Shown here: piece after piece, positions 19,500 through 29,581 of the stretch
Layout: each line of letters begins with the position of its first letter
Position numbering within the stretch: position 1 is the stretch's first letter
Origin: Euglena gracilis
Taxonomy: Eukaryota; Euglenida; Euglenophyceae; Euglenales
Assembly: GCA_039621445.1 (NCBI GenBank)
Contig: CP154954.1
Location: 37,805,703-37,869,702, forward strand
DNA length: 64,000 nt
Direction: 5' to 3'
Program-made: the position numbers and the translations under genes
Notes under the pieces: generated by a model
Database searches by the model: none
What the model saw: the letters and a program-made list of their open reading frames with translations, nothing else
What the model was told of the DNA's origin: nothing

Positions 19500-20060
19500 C
19501 TGGCCTGACGGGTACCGATTCGACAACGGCAGGCTCTACAAAAACGGTCTCCTATGTGTACCAAGTGGGTTGACTGGAAATATAATTCGGTAACATGACG
19601 AAACAGCCGGGCACCCAGGGTCAGCCCGACTGTGGGACCAGATTGGAAAGTGTTTTGTGTTTGCGGAGCACCAGGATGCAAAAAAACTGACAAGCAAAAT
19701 GATGACGATGTGTGAAACCTGCCAAGCAGCAGAACACAGCCACCTACCATACAAGTGCCCCATTGAACCGACACCAATTCCTGCACACCTGATGGACAGT
19801 GTTGCCATCGACTTGTTCTCACTACCTGAAACGACCTTTGAAGGGAAGAAATACGCCACGTTGGCGTTGTGGGGGACAGGCTGAGTGGGTGGATGGTTGC
19901 AACCCCCCACCTGGCCAAGGGACTCACGGCAGAAAAGGTTGGAAAAGAAATGTTCAAACAGTGCGGAATTTTTGGGATGCCCTGACACACGGACCCCGTG
20001 GGCAGCGCACAGTGTTTTCCACCAACCGGCTGTGAAATGGGAGCCCCGGTCTGAGCTCTA
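19500..20060 (+). pseudogene. Integrase remnant of element D
   Basis: The N-terminal HHCC zinc site is visible: HDETAGHPG (about 19595), then FAEHQDAKKLTSKM and MCETCQ. An in-frame stop TAA sits just before HDE. The core follows with SVAIDLFSLPE (first catalytic Asp). Past a frame change near 19880 comes the region of the second Asp (CPDT about 19978; ELYHRVGCG about 20060). The third catalytic residue and C-terminal domain are missing; similarity ends near 20070, just before DIRS sequence starts. Confidence 0.7.
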
Positions 20061-20186
20061 CCACCGAGTAGGATGCGGTTTCTTTTTGCCGTCCAAAAAA
20101 ATTAGTATTTCGCATTCGTCAAATTTTTCCGTTTTTTTTAATCTTCCGTAACGATTGATGGCCCTTTTTTTCAGCGAATAGAGCAG

Positions 20187-20286
20187 TGCTTGATGCTCCT
20201 TTCTTCTTGGTGCCGAAGGGCAATTTAAGAATAAGCGGGACCTCCGGACCCGGCGAAACACAGCATGAGGGCCTCACAAGGGCAAA
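20187..20286 (-). mobile_element. DIRS element C, outer terminal-repeat fragment (left part)
   Basis: CCTTTCTTCTTGGTGCCGAA..AAGCGGGAC..GGCCTCACAAGGGCAAA matches, in the same orientation, the right terminus of element B (29423-29562), with internal deletions. It stops exactly where element B starts. The missing end (GTGCGGAGCCCGAGGGGTC) is found at 29582, on the far side of B, so B inserted into this terminal repeat. The body of C is not in the window. Confidence 0.7.
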
Positions 20287-20450
20287 TCGAACTCCCTCGA
20301 GGCCAGCCGAAAAGTGATGAAGGGACACCGAGGGCGAAGCACAAAGACATTGTGAGGCCATGCCCTGCTCGCCGGCGGTTTGTTGTGTGATTGTTCGCTG
20401 CGCTGGGTTAGGAGGTCCCGCTTAGTGCCGCCTCGCCGGAGTTGGCTGCA
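20287..20450. repeat. Element B left terminal repeat
   Basis: About 100 bp (20351-20450, from GTGAGGCCATGCCCTGCTCG to CGGAGTTGGCTG) is the inverted copy of 29459-29556 at the far end of B. The outermost 70 bp (20287-20356) are unique to this end and are copied inverted in the internal complementary region. Confidence 0.85.
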
Positions 20451-20580
20451 TTCTCTCCGACGTGACGACCATGGCGCTGTTTCTTTCTGTGGGGGGGTCC
20501 CACCACCCCCCCCCCTGGCCACCATCTTCTGACCGAGGGCGTATGAAGCCAAATTTTTGTATATGGGTGGGGGGGTCGGG

Positions 20581-20686
20581 CTCACAATGTCTTTGTGCTT
20601 CGTCCTTGGTGTCCCTTCCTCCCTTTTCGGCCTGCCTCGAGGGAGCACGAGACACCTCGGGCTACGCACTTTGCCATTGTGAGGCC
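20581..20686. repeat. Element B internal complementary region
   Basis: First half 20581-20650 is the reverse complement of the left terminus 20287-20356; second half 20651-20686 is the reverse complement of the right terminus 29546-29581. They join at CGA|GAC, which is the junction expected in a circular form. In DIRS elements this region is thought to template completion of the ends. Confidence 0.85.
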
Positions 20687-21921
20687 AGATTGTGCACTGA
20701 AAAAAGGGTGGCCAGGACATTCTCCAAAGAACCTTGGGCACCAAGTCTTTGATAATGGGCTGTGAAAGCCTCCACCCCCTTCCATTGACCAATTTCACAA
20801 ACTTCTTGGGCAGAAAGGCCCAATTTTTTTTTAGCAAACCAACCCCCTCTGGTGGAGTGGGGTCCCCAAACCTGGGGGGGGTACCCCTGTTTGGTCAAAA
20901 AGTTTTTGGTGATAGAAGCAATGGTATCTGCCTTAACGGCTTTGTAGGAGGGTTTTAACGTAATTAAAAAGGGGGCACCCAGGTTTCATAAAGAAACGTG
21001 TTGCTGCCACATGTGCCATAATTAAATGAAATGGGCTGATTTGGGGGCACTGGGGAATGGAGACAACTCGCTCCCACTTGTGGAGTTTTTGACCTTTACG
21101 TTTTATTTTGATGTAGGGTCCCCCACCCCCAACACACTGGTGGTTCTTTGGACCTGTGCCAAAATAGAACTTCTGTATAAGCAGAGGATTCGTGAACAGA
21201 AAATGGGTCGTGTACGCAATTTACATATATCAGAGGGCAGGGGGGACTGTGCCAGCCCCAGGAGGATTGGGAGGGGATCCCAGAATGCACCATATTTCTC
21301 CAAATTTTGGTTCCAAAGCCTTTTATAAGGTGCCAACATGGCATGGAACCTCAGGCCACCAAAGCCAGGGATCAAGAGCATAGCACTGTATGCATTGCGT
21401 GCTTGGGCCTTTGAAAATTGAAATAGTTGAATTAAAGCGTCGACCACTTGGTCAGTGGTGGCTTCAAGGGGGGGTACCCTCATTTTGTCCAAAATTGCCC
21501 ATAAAAGTGTAAAAGCGCTTTGATAACGCTTTAAACTGGGGTTTCTTCCCAGGAAATCGTTAATGGTCGAATTTTGTACTTGCTTCCCCTCCAAAATTTG
21601 CCTGAGCAAATCATGCAAAGCAGGGGCCACCAGGGGGGTGGCATTTTTTCCCTCCTGTAATTGGTGAACATACCCTTGTAAGGGGTGATTTTCAGGCAGG
21701 GGGTCCCTGGTACTTTCAGTTTTATTAATTGTGGCCAGCATGTGGCTGAATACCAGTAGGGGGTGACCATCAAAACTTTGGCTTCTGGAAACATTCTTAA
21801 TCTGGGGAGAAAATTTTGAATTACAGACCAGGGGGGGGTTTGCATAAAGATCCCTCATGTTGTCCAGTGGACAATGCAATGCATCCACTGCTGTGGCTTC
21901 CCAGTGGGGCAACCTGGCCAC
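20662..21921 (-). pseudogene. Tyrosine recombinase of element B
   Basis: Two frames. The first (21921-21103, 272 codons) begins with the end of the RNase H-associated block (VDALHCPLDNMRDLYANPP) and then recombinase N-terminal helices; it includes the first catalytic Arg in LCLYRSSILAQ. The second (20898-20662) has PHSTRGGW (catalytic His and Arg), IGQWKG (Trp at the H/W position) and AHYQRL with the nucleophilic Tyr. A frame change between 21103 and 20898 splits the gene. It would integrate the circular DNA copy without target duplication. Confidence 0.8.
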
Positions 21922-23366
21922 AAATTGTGGCAGTTTTTTGTTGCCTGGTGAGGCAAAAAGGTCTTTTTTTCATGTTTATGTCATTTTTGAACTGCTGACT
22001 CAGCCATTGAAAAAGTTTGGGGTCCAGGGAATAATCCCCCCTGTCCATTTCCCACCTGCTTATGGGGTCTGCCAGGCATTCCTTTGATGGGACCCACTTT
22101 ACTTGCAGGTTTATGTTGTGCTTCATGCACCATTTGAAAAAGGGCCTTAGCATGGATTTGAAGGGGTCTTTTCTGCCCCCCCCCTTTTGTTAAGTAATAG
22201 TAAATTAATTGATTCTCCACTGACAGGGACACAGTTTCTCCTGGCTGGCTGAGGCTTTGAACTGTGCCTATTGCTGCACTTAATTCTTTGACATTTATGT
22301 GCAAAATGGAGTTGTCCCTCCAAAATTCTTGCACAATTTTGACTGTTCGAATGTGCAGCCCCCCCCCAGGCATGGGTGCTGCTGTCTGAGTGCAACTCCC
22401 TGGTTGAACTTTGGGGGAAGGGTCTGCCCCCCAGGTGTACAGCAGAATTTTTATTTCCCTTAATTGGTCCTTTATTCTTTGGGAAATGGGATGTTTTGAG
22501 TCCCAGGGGGCTGTGGAATTTTCCACCAAAAAATTTGCCAGGGCATCCGTAAAGGCCCTTAGAAATGGCAAGGCGATTATATTGCATCTGATTTGGCCCA
22601 AAATGGCAGCCAGTTGTCTTTTTGACATGTAACCTTTTTTCACCATTTTTCCCAGCTCCTTTTTTACTGTTTTTATTTTCTGGGAGGGGCACCTGTAATT
22701 TTCCCTCTTGGAAGTTTAGTTGAGATCCAAGGTGATTTACGATTTGGGTGGGCTCCAGGATGGACTTTTTCACATTGAGTTTGAATCCTGATTTAATTAA
22801 ATCCCTGACCACTGTGTTCAGGTGATTTTGTAAGATGTTTTGCGTTGGGGCCACCAGTAAAATGTCGTCCAGGTAAATAAATACCTGGATGCCATTTTCC
22901 TCCACATCTTTTCGAATGTCCTCATTACTGACATAAAAATCTGGGGCATTACATTCAGGCCAAAACAGCCTGCCTGTAATTCCCAGTTCTGCCCCCCCAC
23001 CTGATGTCTTAGAAAAGGCCTTAGGGCCTGGCTCACTGGGATGTGGAAGTCAGCATCCTTTAAATCTATTTTGGCTGCCCAGTGGCCTTTTTGCAAAACT
23101 GGAAAAATGTGCTGGATGTGATCCAGCTTGAAAGGTTTCACTTGGAACCTTTGATTTGTTTCCCTGCAATCGCTTATTAGTCTCCATTTTGTCTGTTCCC
23201 CTTCTGGTTTCGAAATCAGAAACCAGGGGATTAGATGCTGGGTGGTTGAATCCCTCACCCTCTTTACGGATCCAGATTTTTCGTAATCCCGCAGTATTTT
23301 TTCTGCTTGGTCCAGGTTCAAATTTGCCCTGGGTTTTGGGTGGGTGGACAATTTTTGTGGGTTCAC
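21821..23366 (-). pseudogene. Reverse transcriptase-RNase H of element B
   Basis: RT starts in the frame 23366-22818: IPWFLISKPEGEQTKWRLIS, then AAKIDLKDADFHIPV (first Asp) and CFGLNVMPQIFM. A frame change near 22900 leads into FIYLDDILLVAPTQN with YLDD at 22864-22875. RNase H follows after more frame changes: HSDSSTHAWGG (Asp), HINVKELSAAIG (Glu), LSVENQLIYYYL, and KECLADPISRWE (last Asp). At the third acidic position this copy has Glu where element A and the 5.3-6.6-kb fragment have Asp (LHVDS). One break lies near 22840-22910; another at a C run near 22355. Confidence 0.8.
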
Positions 23367-23491
23367 CCAAGGGGTTTGAATGCCATCCCTGATTAGTTGA
23401 CATGTTGTTGGGGGGGGATTTTTTCTCCACCATTTCAGGCTCTTTTGTAGCCTTTGATGGGAGGGTGTCTCCCCATTTTTCCTCCATGGAA

Positions 23492-24667
23492 TTAATTTCT
23501 TGGATTAGATGATTTTGGGGGGGCTGGGCTGGGGGTGCTGGACATTTTGGGCTTTTTCGCAGCCTTTGATGGAGGAGGGTGTCTCCCCATGTTTCCTCCA
23601 TTTTTCTGGGGGATGTGCATGCACTCTCTCCCTCTCTGCTCACCTCTCTGGATGATCTTGTTGTTGGAAGACATACCATAGGGCTTAATGCCCCTGTTTG
23701 GCCTATCTGGTCTTCTCCACGTTGCTGTCGTTGGTTGACATACCATAGGCGGGCCTCTGTGGGTCCCCCCCCTTGATTGAACCATCGGGAATTGAGAAAT
23801 AATTGCTGGAGGGGTTCCTGCCCCTCCCTCCAAAAGGACCACTGTGGGTCCCTTTTCCTCCTGAGGCTGGGCCATTGAAAGGGCCACTGTGGGTCCCTTT
23901 TCCCCCCTTTTTTGGCAGAGGGCCTCTGTGGGTCCCTCGGGGGATTTCTCCAGCAGCATTCTTAGCTTCTTGGTGGCCACTGTGGGTCCACCCTGCTGGT
24001 TGGGGATGATGCCCCTTAGCTTCTTGGTGGCCACTGTGGGTCCACCATGCTGGCCTCCAAGGCCTCCATGTATAAATCTTTCTCCATAATCCATCTGTTG
24101 GTCTTCCAGGCCTGGAGTTCTTCTTCGCCTCCAACCCACTGGAAATCTGGGGGGGCTGCTGTGGCCACCCACTTCCCTCTTGAGAGGGGCTGCTGTTCCA
24201 GATGAATTGGGGGGTTTGACAGACCTTTTCTTCCCCTTCCTGAGGGGATTTGTCTGTGAAACTGGCCTGCATGGCCCTTGTAGTTTTGACCTCCTTGGCC
24301 TTGGTTCCATCTCCCCGTATTCTGGCCAAATTGTGTACAGGTGACTGGGCACCTGTGGGGGAGATGCCCCTGATATGTGGGCTTTGGATCTCCAATTCTG
24401 AAGCATGTTGGGCCCCCATGGCCCATCTTTTGCCCCCCAAAGGGCTGGGGCTGACTTCTGTTTTCTGGGCCTTCTGGCCACAGTGGTCCAAGGACCGTGG
24501 CCGTCACTGGGGGGGGTTTGTGCTGGGAAATTTCTGGGGTGGGGGTCTGGGGAGGGAAACGGCCACGGTTTGCCACGTGTCGACTGCATCTCCAAGCTCT
24601 CCAGCTGCTGCGGCCACTGCTCCAGGACGTCCCTGACCAAATAATTCCACTTTCTTTCCCACTGCAA
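23492..24667 (-). CDS. ORF1 (Gag-like) of element B
   Basis: A 391-codon frame at the 5' end of B, where DIRS elements carry their first ORF. No known domain. It starts MQWERKWNYLVRDVLEQW (possibly helical), then becomes G/P/R/K-rich. A GGPTVATKKLR-type peptide recurs (GPTVA or GPTVV about five times, residues 205-285). A direct repeat of a GAGGGTGTCTCCCCAT block (about 23466 and 23578) gives two related WGDTL peptides in the neighbouring frame. Composition suggests an RNA-binding structural protein. The frame change into RT lies between 23492 and 23366. Confidence 0.5.
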   Translation of the reverse strand: MQWERKWNYLVRDVLEQWPQQLESLEMQSTRGKPWPFPSPDPHPRNFPAQTPPSDGHGPWTTVARRPRKQKSAPALWGAKDGPWGPNMLQNWRSKAHISGASPPQVPSHLYTIWPEYGEMEPRPRRSKLQGPCRPVSQTNPLRKGKKRSVKPPNSSGTAAPLKREVGGHSSPPRFPVGWRRRRTPGLEDQQMDYGERFIHGGLGGQHGGPTVATKKLRGIIPNQQGGPTVATKKLRMLLEKSPEGPTEALCQKRGEKGPTVALSMAQPQEEKGPTVVLLEGGAGTPPAIISQFPMVQSRGGTHRGPPMVCQPTTATWRRPDRPNRGIKPYGMSSNNKIIQRGEQRGRECMHIPQKNGGNMGRHPPPSKAAKKPKMSSTPSPAPPKSSNPRN

Positions 24668-24757
24668 TGCTCATTGAAGTCGAAATTGAAATTTGATTAT
24701 TGGCTTTTCAATTGATATTCCTCTGGTTCGTGTCCTTCTGGATATTGAAGTGGTATT

Positions 24758-24918
24758 TCGGACTCCCACGACAGAGAAAGGGGGAGGAAGGGACCAAGAG
24801 GGCGAAGCACAAGAAGATGGTGAGGTCCTGCTTTCCTTGCCGGCTGTTCTGTTCTGGTGTGTTTGTGCGTGCGCGGGGGGTGCTTCTTACTGCGCCTTTG
24901 TTGCCGGAGTTGGCGATG
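24758..24918. repeat. Element A left terminal repeat
   Basis: 24815-24918 (GATGGTGAGGTCCTGCTTTC to GTTGCCGGAGTTGG) is the inverted copy of 29266-29363. The outer 67 bp are unique to this end and reappear inverted at 25136-25202. Confidence 0.85.
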
Positions 24919-25135
24919 ATGAGGCCTCGTCCGACACCTTGGCGAAGTGGAACCGTCGTGGCCCGCCCCCCCCCCCCTCACGCATGGTTGCTTGCTGGCC
25001 CCCCCCCCTCGATGGGGATGGTGGTCTCTTTCCGGTGTTTTTCCGGGTGGGTGATTGGGGCTGCTTGGTCGGGGGTCCCCTTTCTGGTTGGGATGTTTTT
25101 CTTTTTCTGCTGATTTTTTGGGTGGGGGGGTTGGG

Positions 25136-25237
25136 CTCACCATCTTCTTGTGCTTCGCCCTCTTGGTCCCTTCCTCCCCCTTCCTCTGTCGTGGGAGTCC
25201 GAGACCATTCGGGCTCCGCACTGCGAGATGGTGAGGT
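25136..25237. repeat. Element A internal complementary region
   Basis: 25136-25202 is the reverse complement of the left terminus 24758-24824; 25203-25237 is the reverse complement of the right terminus 29347-29381. They join at CGA|GAC, the same junction as in element B. It lies about 60 bp downstream of the recombinase's tyrosine codon. Confidence 0.88.
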
Positions 25238-26389
25238 ACTGTGCACCCCCCTTTGGGCCATAATATTTTGAATTTTTGAAACGACACCAAGTCGCAAATA
25301 ATGAGCTTGGAAGGCCCCAATATTTTTCCACTGACCCAGCTGCTGGACTTCTTCCACTTGTAAACCAGCATTTTTCCACCATAAAACCCCAGCCCCTCTA
25401 GTGCTGTGGGGTTTCCAGTGGGTGGTGTCCACCCCCCCCTCTTGCAGAATTTCTTTTGTAAGGGAATTCACTCTTTCTGATGTCAAAGGTCGTTTACCAT
25501 CCAAAGACCATAACAAATTATTTTTGTGCCCAACCATGTGGGCTGTCCTTTCCACATACTCTTTCAATAGGTGCCAGGGGCTGATGAGGGGGGTGTGTGG
25601 AAAATTCAAAAATTCCTCCCATCTTGGGAATTGCCACCCTTTTCTTTGCAATAATATGAAAATTTTTTCTCCCACGAAACTTATTTTTCGCTGTGTCCTG
25701 GCTAAATCAACCCCCCTGTGGAGGGCCAAAAGCCTCCAACAAATGATGAGTCTGTTTCTGAGCTCTTTCACAGAGAGTTCTGAGAGGGGTCTTGATTGTC
25801 TGATGATGTTGTTTAGAAAATCAGTGGGGTCCCAGAAATGGGCATACTTGCAGACATTGGAATTCCATTTCCTTTTCACTGGAGACAAAAGAGGGGAAAA
25901 CCTCAATGACCCAAACCCTGGGAGTAATAAAACTGCTGCATATGCATTTCGTGCAGTGTTGAGGCTGTGAACAGCCAAATCAAGGATGGCCTCGGCCATC
26001 TTGTGGACAGTGCAGTCCTGCAGGGGCACCCCTTTGTGCAACAATTGGCCCACCAATGTCCTGAAGGCTGAATCATATCTCTTGACATTTCCCAGATTTT
26101 TTATGTAAGTGTCAATACTGGACATCGAAACTTCCTGGGATTGTAATATTTGCCTGACACAATCAAGCAGGCCAATTTCCACCTTGGGGGGGGCATCTCC
26201 TCCCCCCAGCAGTTGGTGAACAGACCCCATTGGGGGGGTACTAGCAAAACTTTGCTGCCTGGCTTTCTGATTGCCATTAATTGGCGCCACCATGATGTTG
26301 AAGCCCAGTGGGGTACGATCAACAGACAAGTCAGGTCTGGGTTTACCACTGAACCCATTGGGGAATGATGCTCCAGGGGGGGTTTGCAT
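25238..26389 (-). CDS. Tyrosine recombinase of element A
   Basis: Minus frame open from 26389 to 24887 (500 codons); only about the first 385 codons are recombinase, the rest runs into the internal complementary region and terminal repeat. N-terminal helices (YDSAFRTLVGQLL; ARNAYAAVLLLPGFG) precede the catalytic domain: Arg in LLALHRGVDLA, His and Arg in KPHSTRGAG (25397-25408), Trp in LGQWKN, and nucleophilic Tyr in QAHYLRLG (codon 25298-25300). All catalytic positions I can identify are kept, and the frame is uninterrupted, so this may still encode an intact enzyme. It would insert circular element DNA. The start is uncertain because the frame may begin inside the preceding RNase H-linked block. 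Confidence 0.85.
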
Positions 26390-26419
26390 AAACTGGGGGG
26401 AGGCCCCTCAAATCTGCCT

Positions 26420-27286
26420 TCAAGGCATCCACCAGCAAAGCCCCTTGGTGGGGGTATCGACAAACAAACTTGGGGAATTTTTTGTTGCTGGGTGTGCAAA
26501 ACATGTCCACCTCTGGGGTGATTTCCTGTCTGAAAAACTGAACAATTTGGTGAAAGATGTGAAGGTTTTAGGTTTAAGGTTTAGGGTATAATCCCCTGGG
26601 TCCTTTTGCTCCCTGGTCAGGGAGTCTGCCAATTGCTCTTTTGTGGGAACCCAAACCACCTGCAAATTGATTTGCTTTTCTTGGCAATGATACAGCAGGG
26701 GTTTTAAAATGGAATTTAGGTAGGGCTTTTTGCCTCCCCATTTTGTTAGATAACTTACAGCCACTTGGCTGTCCACATGAAGCATTATGGTTTGTTTTGG
26801 TTTTGCCAGACTTTTTACTGTCTCCACTGCTGACATCAATTCTTTTTGGTTGATGTGAAGGATGTGCAGGTCCCTCCAAAAATCCTGCACTTTTTGGCCT
26901 GAGTTTTTGTCCAGCCCCCCGCACTGCCAGGTGCTGCTGTCTGAAAACAGATCCTGAGAGGCCTGGGATTGAAAGGCTCTGCCCACACCTGGCTGCAAAA
27001 ACGCTTTTAACTCCACAATTTGATCTTTGACCCCCTGGGGAATGGTTAGGGTGTGGTCCCAACCCCACTTTGTGTGCAAATCCACCATTTTGCAAAGTTG
27101 ATCTGTCAGAATTCTGAGAAATGGCATGGAGACTAAATAGCTTCTGACCTGCCCCACAATAGAGCTGAGTTTTCTGCAGCTCATTTTTTGTGCTGTGAGC
27201 ACTTTTCCCAGCTCCTTTCTTAAGGATTTTAGTTTTTCCTGTGGGATTTCCAGCTGGCCCTTTTTCAAATTTACCCACTGGCCCAA
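26420..27286 (-). pseudogene. RT thumb and RNase H of element A
   Basis: A 288-codon frame: thumb helices (KSLRKELGKVLTAQKMSCRK), then RNase H with LFSDSSTWQCGG (Asp), HINQKELMSAVETV (Glu), LHVDSQVAVSYL (Asp) and LADSLTREQKDPG (Asp). All acidic positions are present. It ends at 26420, just before the recombinase frame opens. A frame change near 27330 separates it from the YLDD part of RT. Confidence 0.82.
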
Positions 27287-27331
27287 ATGTTTTATCTCCT
27301 GTGTGGGTTCCAGACAGGATTTGGGGAGGTT

Positions 27332-27770
27332 TCATCTGAAACCTGCCAATAAAAGGTCCTGCTTTATTTCTGCCAAATGTTGGGCTGCAGTCTTTTTGCT
27401 GGGGGCTAACAGCAAAATGTCGTCTAGGTAGATGAAAACTACCTTTCCCTCCTTTCTCCACTTCCTTTCCCAGACTCTCATGAGAGTCATAAACTTTTGT
27501 GGCAGGCTGCTGATGCCAAAACATGCAGCTTGAAACTGCCAAGTTTCCCCCCCCCACTTGCATGCAGACATGTTTTTCCAGGCTGCTGTGCAGTTTTAGG
27601 TGAAAATATGCATCTTTCAGATCTATTTTTCCACAGAACCATCCTTTTCTTAGGTATGGGAAAATGTTTCCCATGTGTTCCAGTCTGAACTTCTGGGGTG
27701 TGAAATAGTGATTTAACTGTCGACAATCTGAAATTAGTCTTTCCTTGGTCTTTTCCCCTTCTTTTTTTGG
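27332..27770 (-). pseudogene. Reverse transcriptase core of element A, frame-shifted
   Basis: The RT fingers end the ORF1 frame (KHFVPYFIISKK, about 27800). A frame change at a T run near 27768 leads to GKIDLKDAYFHLKL (first catalytic Asp, about 27610). A run of nine C near 27550 shifts into CFGISSLPQKFM and VVFIYLDDILLLAPS, with YLDD at 27419-27430. So RT is intact in motif content but split in three frames, two breaks lying at homopolymers. Confidence 0.82.
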
Positions 27771-27771
27771 A

Positions 27772-29019
27772 AATTATGAAGTAAGGGACAAAATGTTTTG
27801 CCTCCTCTGGAGGGATTTGCCCGGTTGCCCCTGCACATTCGTATTCTCTCAGAATTTTTTGGGCAGTCATTACTTCCTGGGGGGCTTTGAAGGGAACTCT
27901 TAAGGACATTAGAGGGGGGAGGGGAAGATCTGCCATGACCCCTTCCCTTATCAGGTTTAATACCTCTCTGCTGGCACCTGCCTTTTCCCAATGGGGGATA
28001 CTGGCCTGCAGGGCTTTGTAAGGGGGCACCCCTGGATGTAATGTGTCTGGGGATTCCACAGGCCCCATCACTGGGGTCCTTCCCCCTGGCTGCCCCATCA
28101 CTGGGGACCTCTCTGGCTGCCCCATCGCTGGGGTCACCTCTAGCCCTGCCATAGGGCTGCTCAAAGACAGGCTTTCCCCCTGTTTTTGAAAGATGGGGGA
28201 AGGTCTGTTTCTGCAGTGGGGAGGTACATATATAGCTGGGGGGTGTGGGCTGATTATCTTCTGGGGGGGCCCTGGTGTAGCCAATCTTGGGCCTCCCCCC
28301 CAAGGGCTGTGGTCTTGAATGCATTGGCCTCCCATGGCCAGCTGATTTTGATTGAAATGGCCTCCATTGGCCTTGATATTTTCCCTCTGGCCTCCATTGG
28401 CCTCTTGGATATAATGGCCTCCATTGGCCTTCCCCTGAAGGGGGGGCTGCTTGCTTGGATGGGCAGCTCGTGAGGGGTTTTTGTTTGAGGGAGCTGTGGG
28501 GTAAGTTGGACATACCTTTCCCCAGTGGGATCTTCCCAGGTTGGGATACAGGCTGCCATAGCCTTGCAACTGGGCCCACTGCCCTCTTGAATGCTGGCTG
28601 CCATAGCCTTGATTCTGGGCCCCAGGCCCTGTTAAATGATGGCTGCCATAGCCTTGAGTTTGATTTGAATCCTTTGGATTTCTGATATCCCCAGAGAGGC
28701 TGCCATAGCCTTTGCTTTTTCCCCTGGAGGGGGAGGAATTGGGAAAAAGGGGTGGAGTCTGTTGGACCTGTGATGGTAGTCCCCCTCTGTCTTCTCTTCC
28801 TGACCACTGCTGTCCATGGTCCATGGCCATCATTTTGAGTGGGGGATCCTGAAAACTTTGAATTGCTGGGGGGTGGGGGGGTTGCGATGGCCACGGACTG
28901 ACGTGCTGCTGCCGCCTCATCACCTTCTGCAGCTGCTGCTGTGTGTCCACCTTCCCCAGCTGTTTTCTTGGAAGTTCGTTGGAATTCTTCTTGGCAGTCT
29001 GAATTTCTTTGCAGCTCAT
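27772..29019 (-). CDS. ORF1 fused to RT N-terminus, element A
   Basis: The frame 29019-27487 (510 codons) runs from a basic, Q-rich start through a low-complexity region and into RT (PYFIISKK) without a stop, so ORF1 and RT look fused in this element. The low-complexity part has GYGS repeats (five, residues 98-160) and ANGG repeats (about four, residues 205-240), and MGQP repeats (residues 305-330). A second frame (29026-27734, 430 codons, with RLWQP repeats) is open over the same span because the repeats lack stops; RT continuity favours the 510-codon frame. No known domain before RT. Confidence 0.55.
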
Positions 29020-29265
29020 TCTTCATGGAAGTCCAGTGTGATGCTGTCTTCTTAATTGAAATATTTCTGGGATAATTCCAGTTGAACTCGACGACTTGAA
29101 TTCTTCCTCCTGGAAGTCGAAGGTCAGCAAAAAGTTTTTATCCACCAGTTGATAATTCGCCGGTCTTCGGTGAATGTAATGCTCCTTGTAAATATTTTCC
29201 AAGTGAACTCGTAGCAGTAAAATTCTTTCTCCTTGAGGTCGAAGGGCAGAATTAGGAATCAGCCA

Positions 29266-29381
29266 ACTCCGGCAACAAAGAGCAGTAAGAAGCACCCCCC
29301 GCGCACGCACAAACACACCAGAACAGAAGCCGGCAAGGAAAGCAGGACCTCACCATCTCGCAGTGCGGAGCCCGAATGGTC
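29266..29381. repeat. Element A right terminal repeat
   Basis: Inverted partner of 24815-24918, with CCAACTCCGGCAACAAAGAG at its inner edge and GCAGTGCGGAGCCCGAATGG at its outer edge. The last 35 bp are present inverted in the internal complementary region. Confidence 0.85.
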
Positions 29382-29581
29382 GACTTCTTTTCTTGTTCTT
29401 CTTCGTTCGTGAACTCTTTTCCTTTCTTCTTGGTGTCGAAGGGCAAGTTAAGAATCAGCCAACTCCGGCGAAAAAGGCACTAAGCGGGACCCCCTAACCC
29501 AGCGCCGCGAACAATCACACAACAAACCGCCGGCGAGCAAGGCATGGCCTCACAATGGCAAAGTGCGGAGCCCGAGGTGTC
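29382..29581. repeat. Element B leader and right terminal repeat
   Basis: 29382-29455 is B's 5' leader cut off by element A (contains CTTCTTGGTGTCGAAGGGC). 29459-29556 is the inverted partner of B's left repeat. 29546-29581 is copied in B's internal complementary region. Its end CCCGAGGTGTC meets GTGCGGAGCCC of element C. Confidence 0.82.

Larger units (their letters stand above)
24758..29381 (-). mobile_element. DIRS-type retrotransposon A, nested in B
   Basis: 4624 bp with DIRS order on the minus strand: ORF1, RT, RNase H, tyrosine recombinase. Ends are TCGGACTCCC (24758) and CCCGAATGGTC (29381), deduced because both are found joined in reverse complement in the internal complementary region 25136-25237. 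It lies between B's ORF1 start (24667) and B's right terminal repeat (29455 on), and B's 5' leader is split by it. The 1.3-kb stretch at 5317-6640 is a second copy of the same subfamily. Several frameshifts are present. Confidence 0.88.
20287..29581 (-). mobile_element. DIRS-type retrotransposon B (interrupted by element A)
   Basis: Minus-orientation element of about 4.67 kb once nested element A (24758-29381) is subtracted. Gene order in the reading direction is ORF1, RT-RNase H, tyrosine recombinase. It has inverted terminal repeats and an internal complementary region whose two halves match the two ends exactly (see separate entries); this fixes the ends at TCGAACTCCC (20287) and CCCGAGGTGTC (29581). 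No target duplication is visible, as expected when a tyrosine recombinase inserts a circular intermediate. Frames are broken, so it is not autonomous as read. Confidence 0.85.
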
